Assembly (NCBI GenBank): GCA_954871525.1 | Contig: OX940860.1 | Location: 28,428,001 to 28,492,000 of the forward strand | DNA length: 64,000 nucleotides | Direction of reading: 5' to 3' | DNA from: Parietaria judaica | Taxonomy: Eukaryota > Streptophyta > Magnoliopsida > Rosales > Urticaceae | Made by a program: the position numbers and the translations under genes | The notes under the pieces: model-generated | What the model saw: only the letters and a program-made list of their open reading frames with translations | The model's database searches: none | Told to the model about the DNA's origin: nothing | Shown here: positions 11,558-23,815 of the stretch, in pieces | Layout: every line of letters starts with the position of its first letter | How positions within the stretch are numbered: the first letter of the stretch is position 1

Positions 11558-14500
11558 GTAGTGTACTATGCTTTTGGGTTTTGAGGAGTTCCGAGACGTT
11601 TTGGTTTCTTAGGTTTCTGTGGGACCACACTATACTCTACTCACTCTACAACACCTCTCATCAATCATCTCATCCAATCCAATTATACAGTCACACACAC
11701 TTATGTTAGGTACTCAGAAAAATATTCATAAAATATTATATATCTCATTGCATAATTTTTTTTGTATACCAACGATACATATTTTTACATAAAGCTCAAA
11801 AACTACTAATTATAGCATAGGTCTCAAAAGTCAAAATCATAAAAGATTTTGAGATGTTAATAGTTTTTATACGGGGAGAAAAATAATTAAGAGCAAGACC
11901 GGCCCAGAGTTGTTCGTTTTTTTTGTCGAGGCCCTAGGCTAGTTAAGTTTTCGGGGCTTTGAAAGTACTTTAAAAATAATTTTTTTTATATATAAAAATC
12001 AAATATATATTAATATGTAAAAGAAATCAGCCCGAGTCACCCATCTTGCATGCCTATATTCAGAAATGGGCAGTAATTAACAGTGAAACTTGTAACTTTT
12101 AGTGGCTGAGTCCATTAAATGATTTAAGAGGCGGGGTGAAGTGAGTTCCACTTTCAATATCTTTATTTTTATTGTTTGCAAGTAATTAATAGTAAGATTG
12201 AGATAAATTATATACTTTTATTAATACTATTATAAACATAATTATATAAAATGAATAATATTATTTATGTATTTTATAGAATGCTTATCCATAAAAACTA
12301 AAAAGTGATCAATAAAAATCTTTCTTTAAACTTATTATTTATTATTTATTTATATTGTTTGTACTCGTGAAATCAAATTATCGATATTTATTCGATAACT
12401 GTTGCTCGAACTTTTGCTTAAAGCAAACAACAATTTACAAAAATGAAGCTAAATAATCCTTGTATATGAGTTAAAGTGAATTATTATAAAAACATCCACG
12501 AGGGAGCTTCCAAGATTCTGTTGGCCTAATTGTTTTATGTTTCAACTAAGGCATCATAAATGACATAAAAAAATCTTGTAATTTATAATAGAAATGATAT
12601 GAAAGCAAAGCACCAAAATCTGTTTCTGTCACCTTATCACTATGATCAATCAATCCAGTTTATGCCCTAAACAATTGGGTTTGGTGAGATATTGTTCACT
12701 TGGTAGGACTCAAGCTTGGTCACTCATAGTCTCATACATCTACCTTTTCTATCTTTATATTATGTTGTTAGTCTCTACCTTTAGGTTTTATCAAATTCAA
12801 TTTTTATTTTTAATGCAGGTCTTTATTTTGTGAAATTATTTTACAATATACTAAAAAAAATCTATTTTTTCCCGTAATTTTGTCAATTTTGTTTACGAAG
12901 TTTTAAGTTTGTAATTTTAACTTTGTATTCCGGTGTATGAAGGGCTAAAACTTGTGTTTTATTTAACGTTAGTTGTAGAACAACAATTATTAATCTATTT
13001 AACGTTAGTTGTAGAACAACAATTTTATATTTTCATCTTTAGTTGACTCTTCGAAAGTACTAAAATAATTTGATAGCGTGATAATAATACAAAGTTAATA
13101 GGTATTTTAGGACAACAATACAAAACTAGTAATAAGGTTCTAAAAAACATGATTTGCCCTCGACATGTTTTCAATATGTCTAAATTTTCGCTTGCCGAAA
13201 TATCTTTATTTTGGTAACGGTTTACTCGTTAAAAAAGCAAAAAAACAAAGAAGAAGAAAGGGAAAGAATAAAAGAGGGAGAGAAAAGAAAAGAAGGAAAA
13301 AAAAAAGTGTGAGGCGAGATATAAGAAAGAAAAAAGTAGAGAAAAATTATAATATAACTTAATTTTTATCAATTAATAAATCTAATTTATATCAAGTCGT
13401 GATTATAATTTTTATTTTGATACAAAATTACAATTGCAACTTATATTTACGTGATAAAATTACAATCGTATGTTATATTTTAAAAAAAAGTAAAAAAATC
13501 CGCCGGGTAGTTATTTACCCGTAAAATATAACCGGTAACTGTACTTGCTGACTTTTTTTCTTCTTCAACAACGTCATCAATAGATCATAAACTTATAAAA
13601 TAAAACTATCTATTTTGGTATTTTGAAGTTGTGATTTACCACTGTTCTTTTACTACGAATAAGGTTTATCATATTTTTTTTACCTAAAATATATAAAATT
13701 AAAAAGATAATGCACGATTTTAAAAACCTTTCGACTCAAAATTCTCAATAGAATGTATGAAGTGAATTGTGATTATGAGGTTTTCTTGTCCGTAAATATT
13801 TGTCTTAGTAGAGCTATTTAGTAAAAAACTCATGTGGCTTCTTCTGGCTTTAACTAAGAAAGTGGTTGACAACAAACTTAAAAGGAGTCGTTTCTCTCAG
13901 ATTTTTAACCCAAAAAAATAAATAAAAAAAATAGGGCTATATATGTCAGAGTCAGTCACTAAAAAGAGGGCTAGCTTCAGATAGATATTGCGTAAACACT
14001 TGCACAATAACTGCTTTTATGAGGTGAGGAGAGGGTACCTAATTATTGGAAACATAACAGATATTTAATGCTCTAACCTAATTGTTATAAAATAATATAA
14101 ATATTTTTAAGTCATTTTAATTTAAACTATAATATATTTTTAAAATTATAATAGTGGTAAAAATATTTGAAATGTTAAAAGATTATTTTTACTATATTTT
14201 TTAACGTCATTATTATATACATATTTTTTAAGTTTATAATGAACAGGCATTGAGTAGATATGCCTATGAGACTATGACTAGGTCAATGGCCTCGTAGCCT
14301 CAAACATAATTAATTATTTGAGCATCAATTACGAATATAAACTTACAAATAAATTCCTCGAGAAAATAAGGAGATAGTAAGTTTTCAAACAAAAAGAAAA
14401 TATTTTTAAAAGTAAAAGTCAATAAATAAAATGTGTTTGTTTAAATATTTTAATAAAAACATTTTATAATCTTCTTTTTCATATGTAAAGAAATAAAAAG

Positions 14501-14848
14501 TACCAAATAAATTTAGTCTACCCATCTCTTAAAAATGAGACAAACAATTTTACTTTTTCGTGTTATTCTTTTTTTTTAATCATTTTTTTAGAATAAGATA
14601 AAATCTAATCACACTTATTTTCAAAACATACTATTAAAATTTTAAAAATAAATAATATATACACAAAATGAATATAAAAAATTCAAACAAACTGTATGTA
14701 TTCTATTTCTAGTAGTCTCTCAACAAGATAAAAAAAAAATAACGAGCATCTAAAGAATAACGCTAATGTATTTTTATTTTTTTTTCAGAACAAATAGATT
14801 AGTTCAAGCCTGTCAACGATTTTAGGGGAGAATGTTATGCTTTCATAA
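11558..14848. other. intergenic, repeat relics, no gene seen
   Basis: Very AT-rich. At about 11890-11960 there is a decayed terminus of a ZMYM-type hAT element (gaccggcccagag ... gaggccctaggct). At 12961-12988 and 12997-13024 the same 28-bp word is repeated exactly with an 8-bp spacer. A purine-rich low-complexity patch lies at 13235-13340. I see no exon structure or known domain. Confidence 0.5.
12961..13024 (+). repeat. exact 28-bp direct repeat, 8-bp spacer
   Basis: The word beginning ATTTAACGTTAGTTGTAG and ending AACAACAATT is present identically at 12961-12988 and 12997-13024. This is a recent local tandem duplication or a footprint; no element boundary is visible around it. Confidence 0.9.
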
Positions 14849-14863
14849 ACATTTATTATTGTA

Positions 14864-15080
14864 AACCAAGCTTGTTTGGTCTAGTTGTGGATCCACTACA
14901 ATAAGACTCTTCATGAATTCTTGAGTTCAATCCCTTGAGACGCAGAAATTGCGTATTTATCAAATCGTGACCGATAGTGCCTGCGGCCAATAGTGCCGGT
15001 TGTTCTTACCATGATAATATATCTTGTAATACGAGTACACGTAATCTTGGCCAATAGTACAACCCAATTCAAAAAAAAAA
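14864..15080 (+). mobile_element. tRNA-derived SINE (S2) with 15-bp target duplication
   Basis: 217 bp flanked by ACAT(T/C)TATTATTGTA at 14849-14863 and 15081-15095 (one mismatch). The head has box A-like TGGTCTAGTTGTGG and box B-like GAGTTCAATCCC. The body contains two copies of 'ggccaatagt' wording, and the 3' end is an A-run just before the right duplication. Members of the same family appear in reverse orientation at about 15220-15375 and 18685-18885. Confidence 0.8.
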
Positions 15081-15219
15081 ACATCTATTATTGTACAACA
15101 AAAAACAGTTGACTACATAGCAATATTTTGTGCACCAGTAAATCATGTGTGTGCATTAATTAATATTTTTAAGAAGAAAATGAAAAATAATACATGAGTA
15201 CTTTTTATAACTTTATTTA

Positions 15220-15375
15220 TTTATTTTTTGGATGAGGTGTCGCTATCGGCCAATGTTATAATGCACTCTCGCATTACAAGTGGCACTATTGGCCAAGTTT
15301 ACATATGTAAATGGGGCAAACATTTTGTTTCTTGTGAGGTTTGAATTTGTGACCTCTAAGAGAACTGAGTAGTGT
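15220..15375 (-). mobile_element. partial SINE of the S2 family, reverse orientation
   Basis: On the minus strand this segment repeats the S2 body wording (cttggccaatagtgcc ... taatgcgagagtgcatt ... ggccgatagcg). A decayed box B lies at the left of the minus reading. The 5' head is degraded, and no target duplication was found. Confidence 0.6.
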
Positions 15376-16262
15376 TGTTTAAAAAAATATATATTTATAA
15401 AGTAATATATGGGATCTTAATATATTTAACAAGATGAAGATAAAGATCAGTGATTGAGAAGATATGTCTACGACTAGTTCAATACCGACCTAGCCTTAAC
15501 ATTATAAATTATTTGAGGCATTAATTGCGACAAAAAGTATTAATATGACTGAACTCAAGAAAAATAAACATATATATAGTGACAGCACAACTATATTTTG
15601 AGGATAATAAAAATTAAATGTATGGTTGAGATTTGAGAATATGATATATCAAACATAAATTGCATGGACTAAGATCTCATTAGTATCAATGTAATCCATA
15701 ACTTAATAATGTGTGAGATTTATATCCACAAACTTTAGATTATTATTTCAAGGAGAAATAAACAAATTTGTTCACAGTAACATTTGCAAACAGCCCTCAT
15801 GTGCTTGGTTGCTATGACAAGAGCACATGTCAATGCCCAATCACTTGTCAATACATATATTTATATATTTGTGGTATAAGTACTTAATCATGTATTGACT
15901 GTATTAATGTATTCTCAATCTTTTTTTTTTTCAACATTAATAATATTGAAAGGCCACAAACATTGTCGAGGTCCGATATCGAATTAATACCTGTAAAATT
16001 AGAGACATATATGTGTTTTTATTTAATGAAAGTGTTATGTATATGTGTCCCTCGTGTAAATAGACTTTGTTGACTTTAATAAAATTAAAGTTCTAACATT
16101 ATCTTGTGAGCTTGGCATATTAGTGTTGCTAAGAAAGAGTAAGAATATGCGGACTTACATAGTATAAAATAGATGCTTATGTCGCAAGAGTCCATACTTT
16201 GACAATGATATGGTATGACCAAGTATGAATGTATCACTATCATTATTTATTGCAAATTTACA
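15376..16262. other. intergenic, no gene seen
   Basis: AT-rich, no recognised domain, exon pair or element boundary. Confidence 0.4.
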
Positions 16263-16272
16263 TATAAATTAA

Positions 16273-17517
16273 GGGATAATAGCGGTTAAAGTAGCCAAAC
16301 TTTCATGATTTGTGTCGATAAAGGTCCAAACTAGATTTATAGCGGCTAAAGTAGCCAAACTCGGTCAATATGTGGCAAGAACTTATTCTGTCCAGTCAAA
16401 CTTAACATCCGTTAGTCTATCGCCACGTCACTTACACGTGGCAAACTTTGGGTATTTATGTCGTGATAAAACCAAAGTTTGGGTATTTATGCCGCGATAA
16501 ACTATTTTTTAAAAAAATTGGTTGCTGACATCATCTAAATAAAGGTTAAAATATTATGGCTTTGGTAGGACTCGAACTCATCACTTCCCCCACATATAAG
16601 AGCAGCATAACCACTAAAACACATTCACCTCACGTTATATCTTGACAAAAATAAGAATATAAATAGAAACTTATTAATAAGTGGCATAGTAATAGAAACA
16701 TATGTTTTTTCGCACCGGTTTCGGATTGACTTATTAGGAAAGGGGTTGGGTTGACCTTTTCGGACCAGGATTGAGTTGACTTTTTTGTAACGGGGTCAGG
16801 TTGACTTTTTCAGACCCATGGGTTGACTATTTCAGAATTTGGTCGGGTTGAATATTTTGTACCGGATTCAGGTTGAAAAAGTTAACCCGACCCTGTTTCA
16901 AAAAGTTAACTCGACCCGGTTCTGAAAAAGGCAACCCGAACTCGTACCGACAAAGTCAACATGAATCCGGTACAAAAAATTCAACTCAACCCCGTTCTAA
17001 AAAAGTCAACTCGACCCCTGTCCGAAAAATTCAACTCACGCCGTTCCAAATAAGTCAACCCGAACTCGGTGCGAAAAATACATATGTTTCTATTATTATG
17101 ATCAATATCAATAAGTTTCTATGTATATTTTTTTTTTGTCAAGACATAACGTGAAGTGAATGTGGTTTGATGGTTATATTGTCCTTTTATGAGGGGGGAA
17201 AGTGATGAGTTCGAGTCCTCCCAAAACTATAATATTTTAACTTTTATTCAGATGACGTGAACAAGCGAAAAAATATTTAAAAAAATGGTTTATCGCGGCA
17301 TAAATACCCAAACTTTGGTTTTATCACGGCATAAATACCCAAAGTTTGCTACGTGTAAGTGACGTGGCGATAGACTTACGGATGTTAAGTTTGACTGGAC
17401 GGAATAAGTGTTTGCCACAGATTGACCGAGTTTGGCTACTTTAGCCGCTATAAATCCAGTTTGGACCTTTATCGACACAAATCATGAAAGTTTGGCTACT
17501 TTAGCCGCTATTATCCC
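16273..17517. mobile_element. MULE-type palindromic element A (1245 bp, 10-bp TSD)
   Basis: Perfect 10-bp duplications TATAAATTAA lie at 16263-16272 and 17518-17527. The termini are inverted (GGGATAATAGCGG and its complement) and the homology of the arms runs for over 200 bp, so both strands show the same spurious frame. Inside are nested palindromic layers: a tRNA-like segment on each arm (about 16555-16625 on minus, 17157-17226 on plus), then an array of alternating ggttgacttttt / cgggtcg-type units at about 16715-17070 that inverts near the centre. No transposase is present. A 9-11 bp TSD with long terminal inverted repeats points to a non-autonomous Mutator-like element. Confidence 0.8.
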
Positions 17518-17527
17518 TATAAATTAA

Positions 17528-18940
17528 TAACCCATGCGAGTATATCGCAAATCGACTGCAACTCTAATTTATGGAAATATCGCTGGTAAAAAAGGTGCAA
17601 AACGGGTAGATCAATGGGGTTTGATCAATGAATTTTTTTAATAAGTGCAACGGATGAGTAGACTGTAAATTGATTGATAAACTTAAAAACTTGATAGGTA
17701 AACTATAAATATTTTCATAACAATAATTTTATATAAAAATCCCAATTGATATAAATAAAACTGTATTTTAATCCACATTATAATTGAAAGTAACTAATTC
17801 GCTCTCTCACACACACATATACATAGTGGGAGCCCTGCGAGATGGTGAGTTTCAACTTTCAAAGTCGGCGAGGATATAGTGATGAAGTGCTTGCAGGTTG
17901 CAGATACAAGAAAACACAAAAAACGAAGAGTTGAGGACGATGAGGCATGAAACTTGGCTCGAGAGGGGAAGGGAGGTGCTTGAGAGAAAACAGTGATTTA
18001 ATTAGGGATTTAAATTTAATTATTCTTCTTCTCAAATTAATAGAGAAATTATAAAAATAAATGGTAATATTCTCAAATCACATACTAATACGAGTCAACG
18101 AGTACCTTATGATTTTATTTTATTTTTTCAAAATGGAACACATATTTATGTGAAAACTAATAAATATAGGTTATATAAATGTTAATCTCTCATATTTTAT
18201 ATTATTTTTGAAACATTTCGAGGGCATAACGTTGCTCATTCATATGGTATAAAGGTTCAAATGCTCGCAAATCATAAATCGATCATAAATTTAATTTACA
18301 AGTATATTGAAGGTGTAATGGGTGAATCGATGGAGTTTCTCTAATATTTTTAAAACCAACATTGATGAGTAAATCGCAAATCGATGAGTAATTTTTGAAA
18401 AAAAATAAATATTACTTAAAATTTAACAATAACAGTATAGAATTTTGGAGAAAAAAGAATCAAATTTCTTTCCCTATAATAAAATTTTGGAAGGGCAATT
18501 GAGAAATTATATAGAAAATGATATGAAAAATTGATATAATATGAAACTTTATTGGTCGAAAATCAAATTTAAAGATAAAAAATATTTAACAATAATAATA
18601 CTTATCCCATAATAGTTATCGTGAAAAATCATACTTATAAAACTAAAAGTTTACCATAGATAAACCTAAGGCACGCCGGTTTTTTTTTTTTAATACGGGT
18701 GACACTATTGGCCAGTGTTACAATGCACTTTTGCAGTATTATATATATTCAGTGTAAGAATATGTGACATTATTAGTCAAGTTTATATATGTAAAGAGAA
18801 TACTTATTTGATTCCCATAAAATTTAAACATGTATCTCTTTAAAGGATACGTAATGAAGTTACCACTATATCAAACTTAGTTTGCACCAGTGTTTTAAAC
18901 AATATGATTTCCATTTGTCTAGTAAAATAATTTTATGGTA
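17528..18940. other. intergenic; contains a decayed S2-family SINE
   Basis: No gene seen. On the minus strand about 18685-18885 carries the S2 SINE body (ctggccaatagtgtcaccc) and a box A-like tatagtggtaac, with an A-run at its 3' end. The rest is AT-rich with no recognised content. Confidence 0.5.
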
Positions 18941-18948
18941 CTCATAAA

Positions 18949-19241
18949 TAGAGCTGCAAGTGGCGATGTCGCGATGCATTGCGACTCGGATCGCCAAAAT
19001 CGCGAAAATGGCCGTCGCGACTGTGCCAAATCGCGATGCGTCGGATTGATGACATGGCGAGGTGAGATTGGCGAGAGAGTTTGGCGCGGATTTTCACCAC
19101 AAATCGCGACCCATCGCGATTTTGACCAATCGCAACCCATCGCGATTTTGACCAAATAGTCGCGACCCATCGCGATTTTGACAAAATCATCGCGACTCAT
19201 CGCGAGCGACTGTATGTTTGGAGTCGCCACTTGCAACTCTA
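18949..19241. mobile_element. hAT MITE H1 with CGCGA arrays (293 bp, 8-bp TSD)
   Basis: 8-bp duplications CTCATAAA at 18941-18948 and 19242-19249. Inverted termini TAGAGCTGCAAGTGGCGA and TCGCCACTTGCAACTCTA (one mismatch). The interior is full of TCGCGA/ATCGCGA words, strongly G+C-rich against the AT-rich surroundings. An 8-bp TSD with TAGAG-type termini is characteristic of hAT transposons. It has no coding capacity. It belongs to the same family as H2 (26057) and H3 (55553). Confidence 0.85.
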
Positions 19242-19249
19242 CTCATAAA

Positions 19250-20300
19250 TGATCATCTTGTCTCTCTCTCACACTTCATCTGAATAGTTATTTTGTGAAT
19301 AAGAATTAAGTAAGTGACCCATATGCCATATTCTTTAATTTATTGGGTGAAGAGCTAAACCTGCAAAAGAGGCTGCAGAATTGCAGATTAGCATGTTATC
19401 TTTTGTGAGGAATGAGGATTAATAGGGAATATTATTGTTCAAAAAAAAATAAAAAGGATTAATAGGGAATATTATAATACAACAGTTAACTGTTATATAA
19501 ATAATCATTAATTATTAATTAGTAGAGAGAGACGAGCTTAATATAGATCATCATACATTACAGAGCCTGTACCTTGGAATTGGTGCTTACAAGCTAGAAT
19601 CCTATGAGGGTTAGATTAGATCTATAGTATCATCAACTGTGTTTATTGTTGTTTTCAAAACAAAACAAAAAAAAACTGTGTTTATTGTTTATCTTTACTC
19701 CATTAATTCCAATTTTCCAAATCAATATTTTCTGATTCCAAATCAATATTTATGATCATATATTGAATGTAATCAAACAAAATTTAGGGGGTTTTACTTT
19801 TACATTTAATCTGTAATGGTCGAAATGCCGGCAGTCAGCGACGGTTTCCCGGCAACATACCAATAGAAATTCAACTATATTTCTGACCATTTTATAATAT
19901 ACCAATGCATAATTAAAAAATTGATGATAACGATATAAAATCGACGATATCTTCACAAATTTTATAAAATATCAATCTAAAAAAATAAAAAAATTGAGTG
20001 GAAACGGAAAAACGAATCAGACTCATTCCTACGCTATGAGATTTTATTTATTGTTCGATGAAATTTTATAGTTTATGATGTATATTTATTAAGATAAAAC
20101 CACAACAAATGGGCATGTTACTAGTTTTTTGGTCTCTATGGGTTTGCGCCTCTAGGAGCAACTCGACGCAAAACTGAGGATAATATTTGATACTTGAATC
20201 GGGCAATGACGGATAGCCGATACGCAAAAAAATTATGTGGTTCGGCTCATTATCGAGGTGCCTATTCGAATGGAATTTTCATTATGACTTTCTTGTAAAA
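19250..20300. other. intergenic, no gene seen
   Basis: AT-rich. No exon or element boundary was identified. The right part leads into the hAT relic starting near 20305 and may be its decayed upstream portion. Confidence 0.4.
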
Positions 20301-20304
20301 TAAT

Positions 20305-20564
20305 TTTTACAAGAATTGGATGTAGTTATCCATTTTCTACTAAATTATGCTAACAATATCGGTCATAGTTACGCATGTAAATAGAAGCTTCTCGACATTA
20401 AAATTGATCTAGTCTTATCTACGATCAACCATGTCTTACGATAGGTTGAGTGGTTTAACTACATTGTTTATCAAAAAATATATGGTCCAGAATGTCAATT
20501 ATAAAGATTTGATAAGTACTTTGGTCTCTATACTAACGCTAGACGAGTCATATTTGAATTAGTA
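20305..20564 (+). pseudogene. decayed hAT (ZMYM1-type) transposase C-terminus
   Basis: Conceptual translation across one frameshift resembles the hAT dimerisation region seen intact at 62784: a GCSYP segment (compare DCCYP), then, from the ATG at 20347, a SFSTLKLI match followed by an in-frame TAG, SYLRSTMS, RLSGL and finally a NARRVIF tail. This gives the same order of motifs with a frameshift, a stop and many substitutions. Decayed G+C-rich terminal wording (about 20640-20700) follows. It is a dead transposon fragment, not a gene. Confidence 0.7.
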
Positions 20565-20819
20565 GTTATTTATCTTAAATATATTTAATATACTTTTACA
20601 TCTAAATTAATTTTTACTCTTTCAGTAAGGGTCTTAAAATTACTCCTCGCCTCAAGACCCAAAAATCTCATGCATAACTATACCCTCGGTCGGGCCTTCT
20701 GCATGGGAATGGAGAGCTTGAAAACAGACCCAACGAGACCATTAATTTATTTAATTGGTCCCGATTGAAACCGAGTAAAAATATTGTTTAACTAAAATTA
20801 TGAGGTATTGATTTATGAA

Positions 20820-22296
20820 GGGTTAATGACGGCAAAAATACCCAAACTTTGGTCAAAGAACCCCTCGTGTATCCAAAGTCAAAAAGTGGTGGCAAAGTAC
20901 CCAAAGTACATTTTCGGGCGTTGACCAGTTTTTTCCGTCCATCCACTAACGGTGCCGTCCACGTGGCCGTTAGCCTCTTTCCATGTGGCACGCCACGTGG
21001 TCGTTGACTGCCACTTCATTCAAACTTTTGTTATTTATGCCGTGATAATCCAAAGTTTGGGTATTTATGCCGTGATAAACCATTTTTTATATATATTTTT
21101 TCGGTTGCTAACATCATCTAAATAAAGGTTAAAAAATATTATAGCTTTGGTAGGACTCAAACCCATCACCTTCCCCTTCATAAAAGGACAACATAACCAC
21201 TAAACCACATTCACTTCACATTATATCTTGAAAAAAAATAAGAATATAAATAGAAACTTATTGATAAGTGATATAATATTAGAAACATATGTATTTTTCG
21301 CACCGGGTTTGGGTTGACTTATTTGGAACGGGATGAGTTGACTTTTTTGAACCGGGTTGAGATGACTTTTTTTAGAACGGGGTCGGGTTGAATTTTTCGT
21401 ACCGAATTCATGTTGACTTTGTTGGTACGGGTTCGGGTTGAATTTTTCAGATTCGGGTCGAGTTAACTTTTTAAAACGGGGTCGAGTTGACTTTTTTTGG
21501 AACGGGGCCAGTTGGACTTTTTATTATTGACATAGTAATAGAAACCCGATCCAAAAAATTCAACTCGATCCTAATAATTTTTTTTTGATTCGGCCCCATA
21601 TCAATAAAGTCAACTTGACCCGGTTCCTAAAAGTCAACCCAAACCTATACCGAAAAAGTCAACCTGAATCCGATACAAAAATTCAACCCTACCAACGTCT
21701 GAAAAAGTCAACCCTTGGGTCGGAAAAAGCCAACCCGGCCCTGTTCCAAAAAACCATCTCGATCCCGGTCCGAAAAGGTCAACCCAACCCCGTTCCTGAT
21801 AAGTCAACCCAGACCCGGTGTGAAAAAACATATGTTTCTATTACTATGCCACTTATTAATAAGTTTCTATTAATATTCTTATTTTTTGTCAAGATATAAC
21901 GTGAGGTGAATGTGTTTTAGTGGTTATGTTGCTCTTATATGTAGGGGGAGGTGATGAGTTCAAGTCCTACCAAAGCCATAATGTTTTAACTTTTATTTAG
22001 ATGATGTCGCCGATTTTTTTTTTTAAATGGTTTATCGCGACATAAATACCCAAACTTTGCTTTGGTTTATCACGGGATAAATACCCAAAGTTTGGATGAT
22101 GTGGCTGTCAACGACCACGTGGCGTGCCACGTGGATAGAGGCTAACGGCCACGTGGACGGCACCGTTAGTGGATGGACATAAAAAACTAGTCAACGCCCC
22201 AAAACGTACTTTAGGTACTTTTGCCACCCCTTTTTGACTTTGAGTACACGAGGAGTTCTTTGACCAAAGTTTGGGTATTTTCGCCGTCATTAACCC
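20820..22296. mobile_element. MULE-type palindromic element B (1477 bp, 9-bp TSD)
   Basis: Perfect 9-bp duplications ATTTATGAA at 20811-20819 and 22297-22305. Termini GGGTTAATGACGGC and its complement, with arms of about 250 bp. The interior (about 21080-22020) is the same cargo as element A: tRNA-like segments in inverted orientation (about 21144-21212 minus, 21904-21980 plus) and a ggttgac/cgggtc array inverting near 21540. The outer arms differ from those of element A, so two terminal families carry one interior. No transposase is present. Confidence 0.85.
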
Positions 22297-22529
22297 ATTT
22301 ATGAAAGTTGTAATTTGGAATTTGGACACCAAATGGAGTATACAGTAAACCCTGATGGTGTGACATCATAGAAGAACATAAAAAGCCGCAACGCTATAAT
22401 ATATAACGTATTTGGGCAATCTTTGAGCATTATTGTAACGTGTGTATCTTTTGTCATTTACTTTTTCATTTTTCCACCTTAGATCTCCATAATCTTCTCT
22501 CAATGTTTCCCCTTTTTTTATTTTTTTAT

Positions 22530-23705
22530 GGTTAATTGCGGCAAAAAGACCTAAACTTTAGTCAAATGCTCTGTTGTGTATACAACCTCCATAAATGGCG
22601 GAAAAAGTATCCAAACTCGGCATTTGGGAGTTGACCAAGAATATTTGTCCATGTGGCTATTAGCCTTTGCCACGTGGCATGCCACATGGCACTTGGCCAC
22701 CACGTGGCATGCCATGTAATTATTATTTTTTTAAATATTTTTAAAAATATTATTTTAATAAAAAAACTTTTTAATTTTTTTTAAAAATTATATTATTTTT
22801 CAATAATAACCAATAATGAATATTTAAATTTAAATATTCATTATTGGTTTTTATTAATAATTATAATTATTCATTTTAGAAAAGTGGGTCAAACGAAATA
22901 AATAAAGAAAAAAATCACCGTTCACGGTTCACTCAAACTCTGCCTCCGATCCGGTTCACGGGTGGAACGAAATCGCTTAATATGTTTAATAATAATAACC
23001 AATAATAATCATATGATTATTTAACAACAATTTTAAAAAAAGAATAATATATAAATAAAAAAAAACATATCAAACAATTATTATTATTATTAAAAAATGC
23101 AAACACAAAAAAAATATAATGCAAAACAAATAAAAATAATTTTTCGTTAAATATAAATATGACTACTATTTTTTTTTAATAAGTGGTGTGTATTTAATTA
23201 TGTCTTGACTTTGTAAACAATATGTATGTGTTTATTGGTTATTATTATTAAACATATTAAACAATTTTATTCGACGCTTGAACCGGATCGGAAACGGAGT
23301 TCAAGTGAACCGTGAACGGTGATTTTTATTTCGTTATAGACACTTTTTAAAAATAAATAATTATAACCAATAATGAATATTTAAATTTAAATATTCATTA
23401 TTTGTTATTATTGGAAAAAAAATAATTTTTTATTAAAAATAAAAATAAAAAATAATTTTGTTTTTTTTTTATCAAAAATTATTTTTTATAAAAAATTATT
23501 TAAAAAGTACAAATTACGTGGCATGCCACGTGGCGGCCAAGTGCCACGTGGCATGTCACATGGCAAAGGCTGATTGCCACATAGATAGATTTTCTCGGTC
23601 AACTCCCAAATGCCGAGTTTGAGTACTTTTGCCGCTATTTACGGAGGTTGTATACACAACAGAGTATTTGACCCAAACGTGGGTCTTTTCGCCGCAAATT
23701 AACCC
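22530..23705. mobile_element. MULE-type element C with long inverted arms (~1176 bp)
   Basis: Terminal GGTTAATTGCGGC at the left and its near complement at the right (ending TTAACCC). The outer arms run inward with repeated cacgtggc words. The interior has a second inverted pair around 22910-22990 and 23270-23340 (gttcacggttcac ... gtgaaccgtgaac). The flanks are T-rich (TTTTTTTAT on the left, a similar T-run plus AT on the right), consistent with a 9-bp TSD but ambiguous in a homopolymer. No transposase. Confidence 0.7.
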
Positions 23706-23771
23706 TTTTTTTTTATGTCTCAATACCATATTTTGAACTATTTTTTTAAGTATCTTTTAACTTTGTTCAAC

Positions 23772-23815
23772 GTATGTATGTATGTATGTATGTATGTATG
23801 TATGTATGTATGTAT
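23772..23815. repeat. (GTAT)n microsatellite
   Basis: About ten uninterrupted copies of the tetranucleotide, directly visible, in the spacer between MULE-type elements C and D. Confidence 0.95.

Noticed and set aside
13165..13362. Lys/Arg-rich small open frame
   Set aside because: Translation of a purine-rich low-complexity tract; no conserved start, splice context or family.
16555..16625. Candidate tRNA gene (box A and box B present)
   Set aside because: Does not form an acceptor stem or proper anticodon arm and recurs inverted within transposons; treated as a tRNA-like segment.
16312..17478. Two near-identical 62-codon frames on opposite strands
   Set aside because: They are the two inverted arms of MULE-type element A, not genes.
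18919..19236. Overlapping open frames of 70-105 codons in CGCGA-rich DNA (also at 26 kb and 55.6 kb)
   Set aside because: All frames are open because of repeated TCGCGA words inside hAT MITEs; no protein family.
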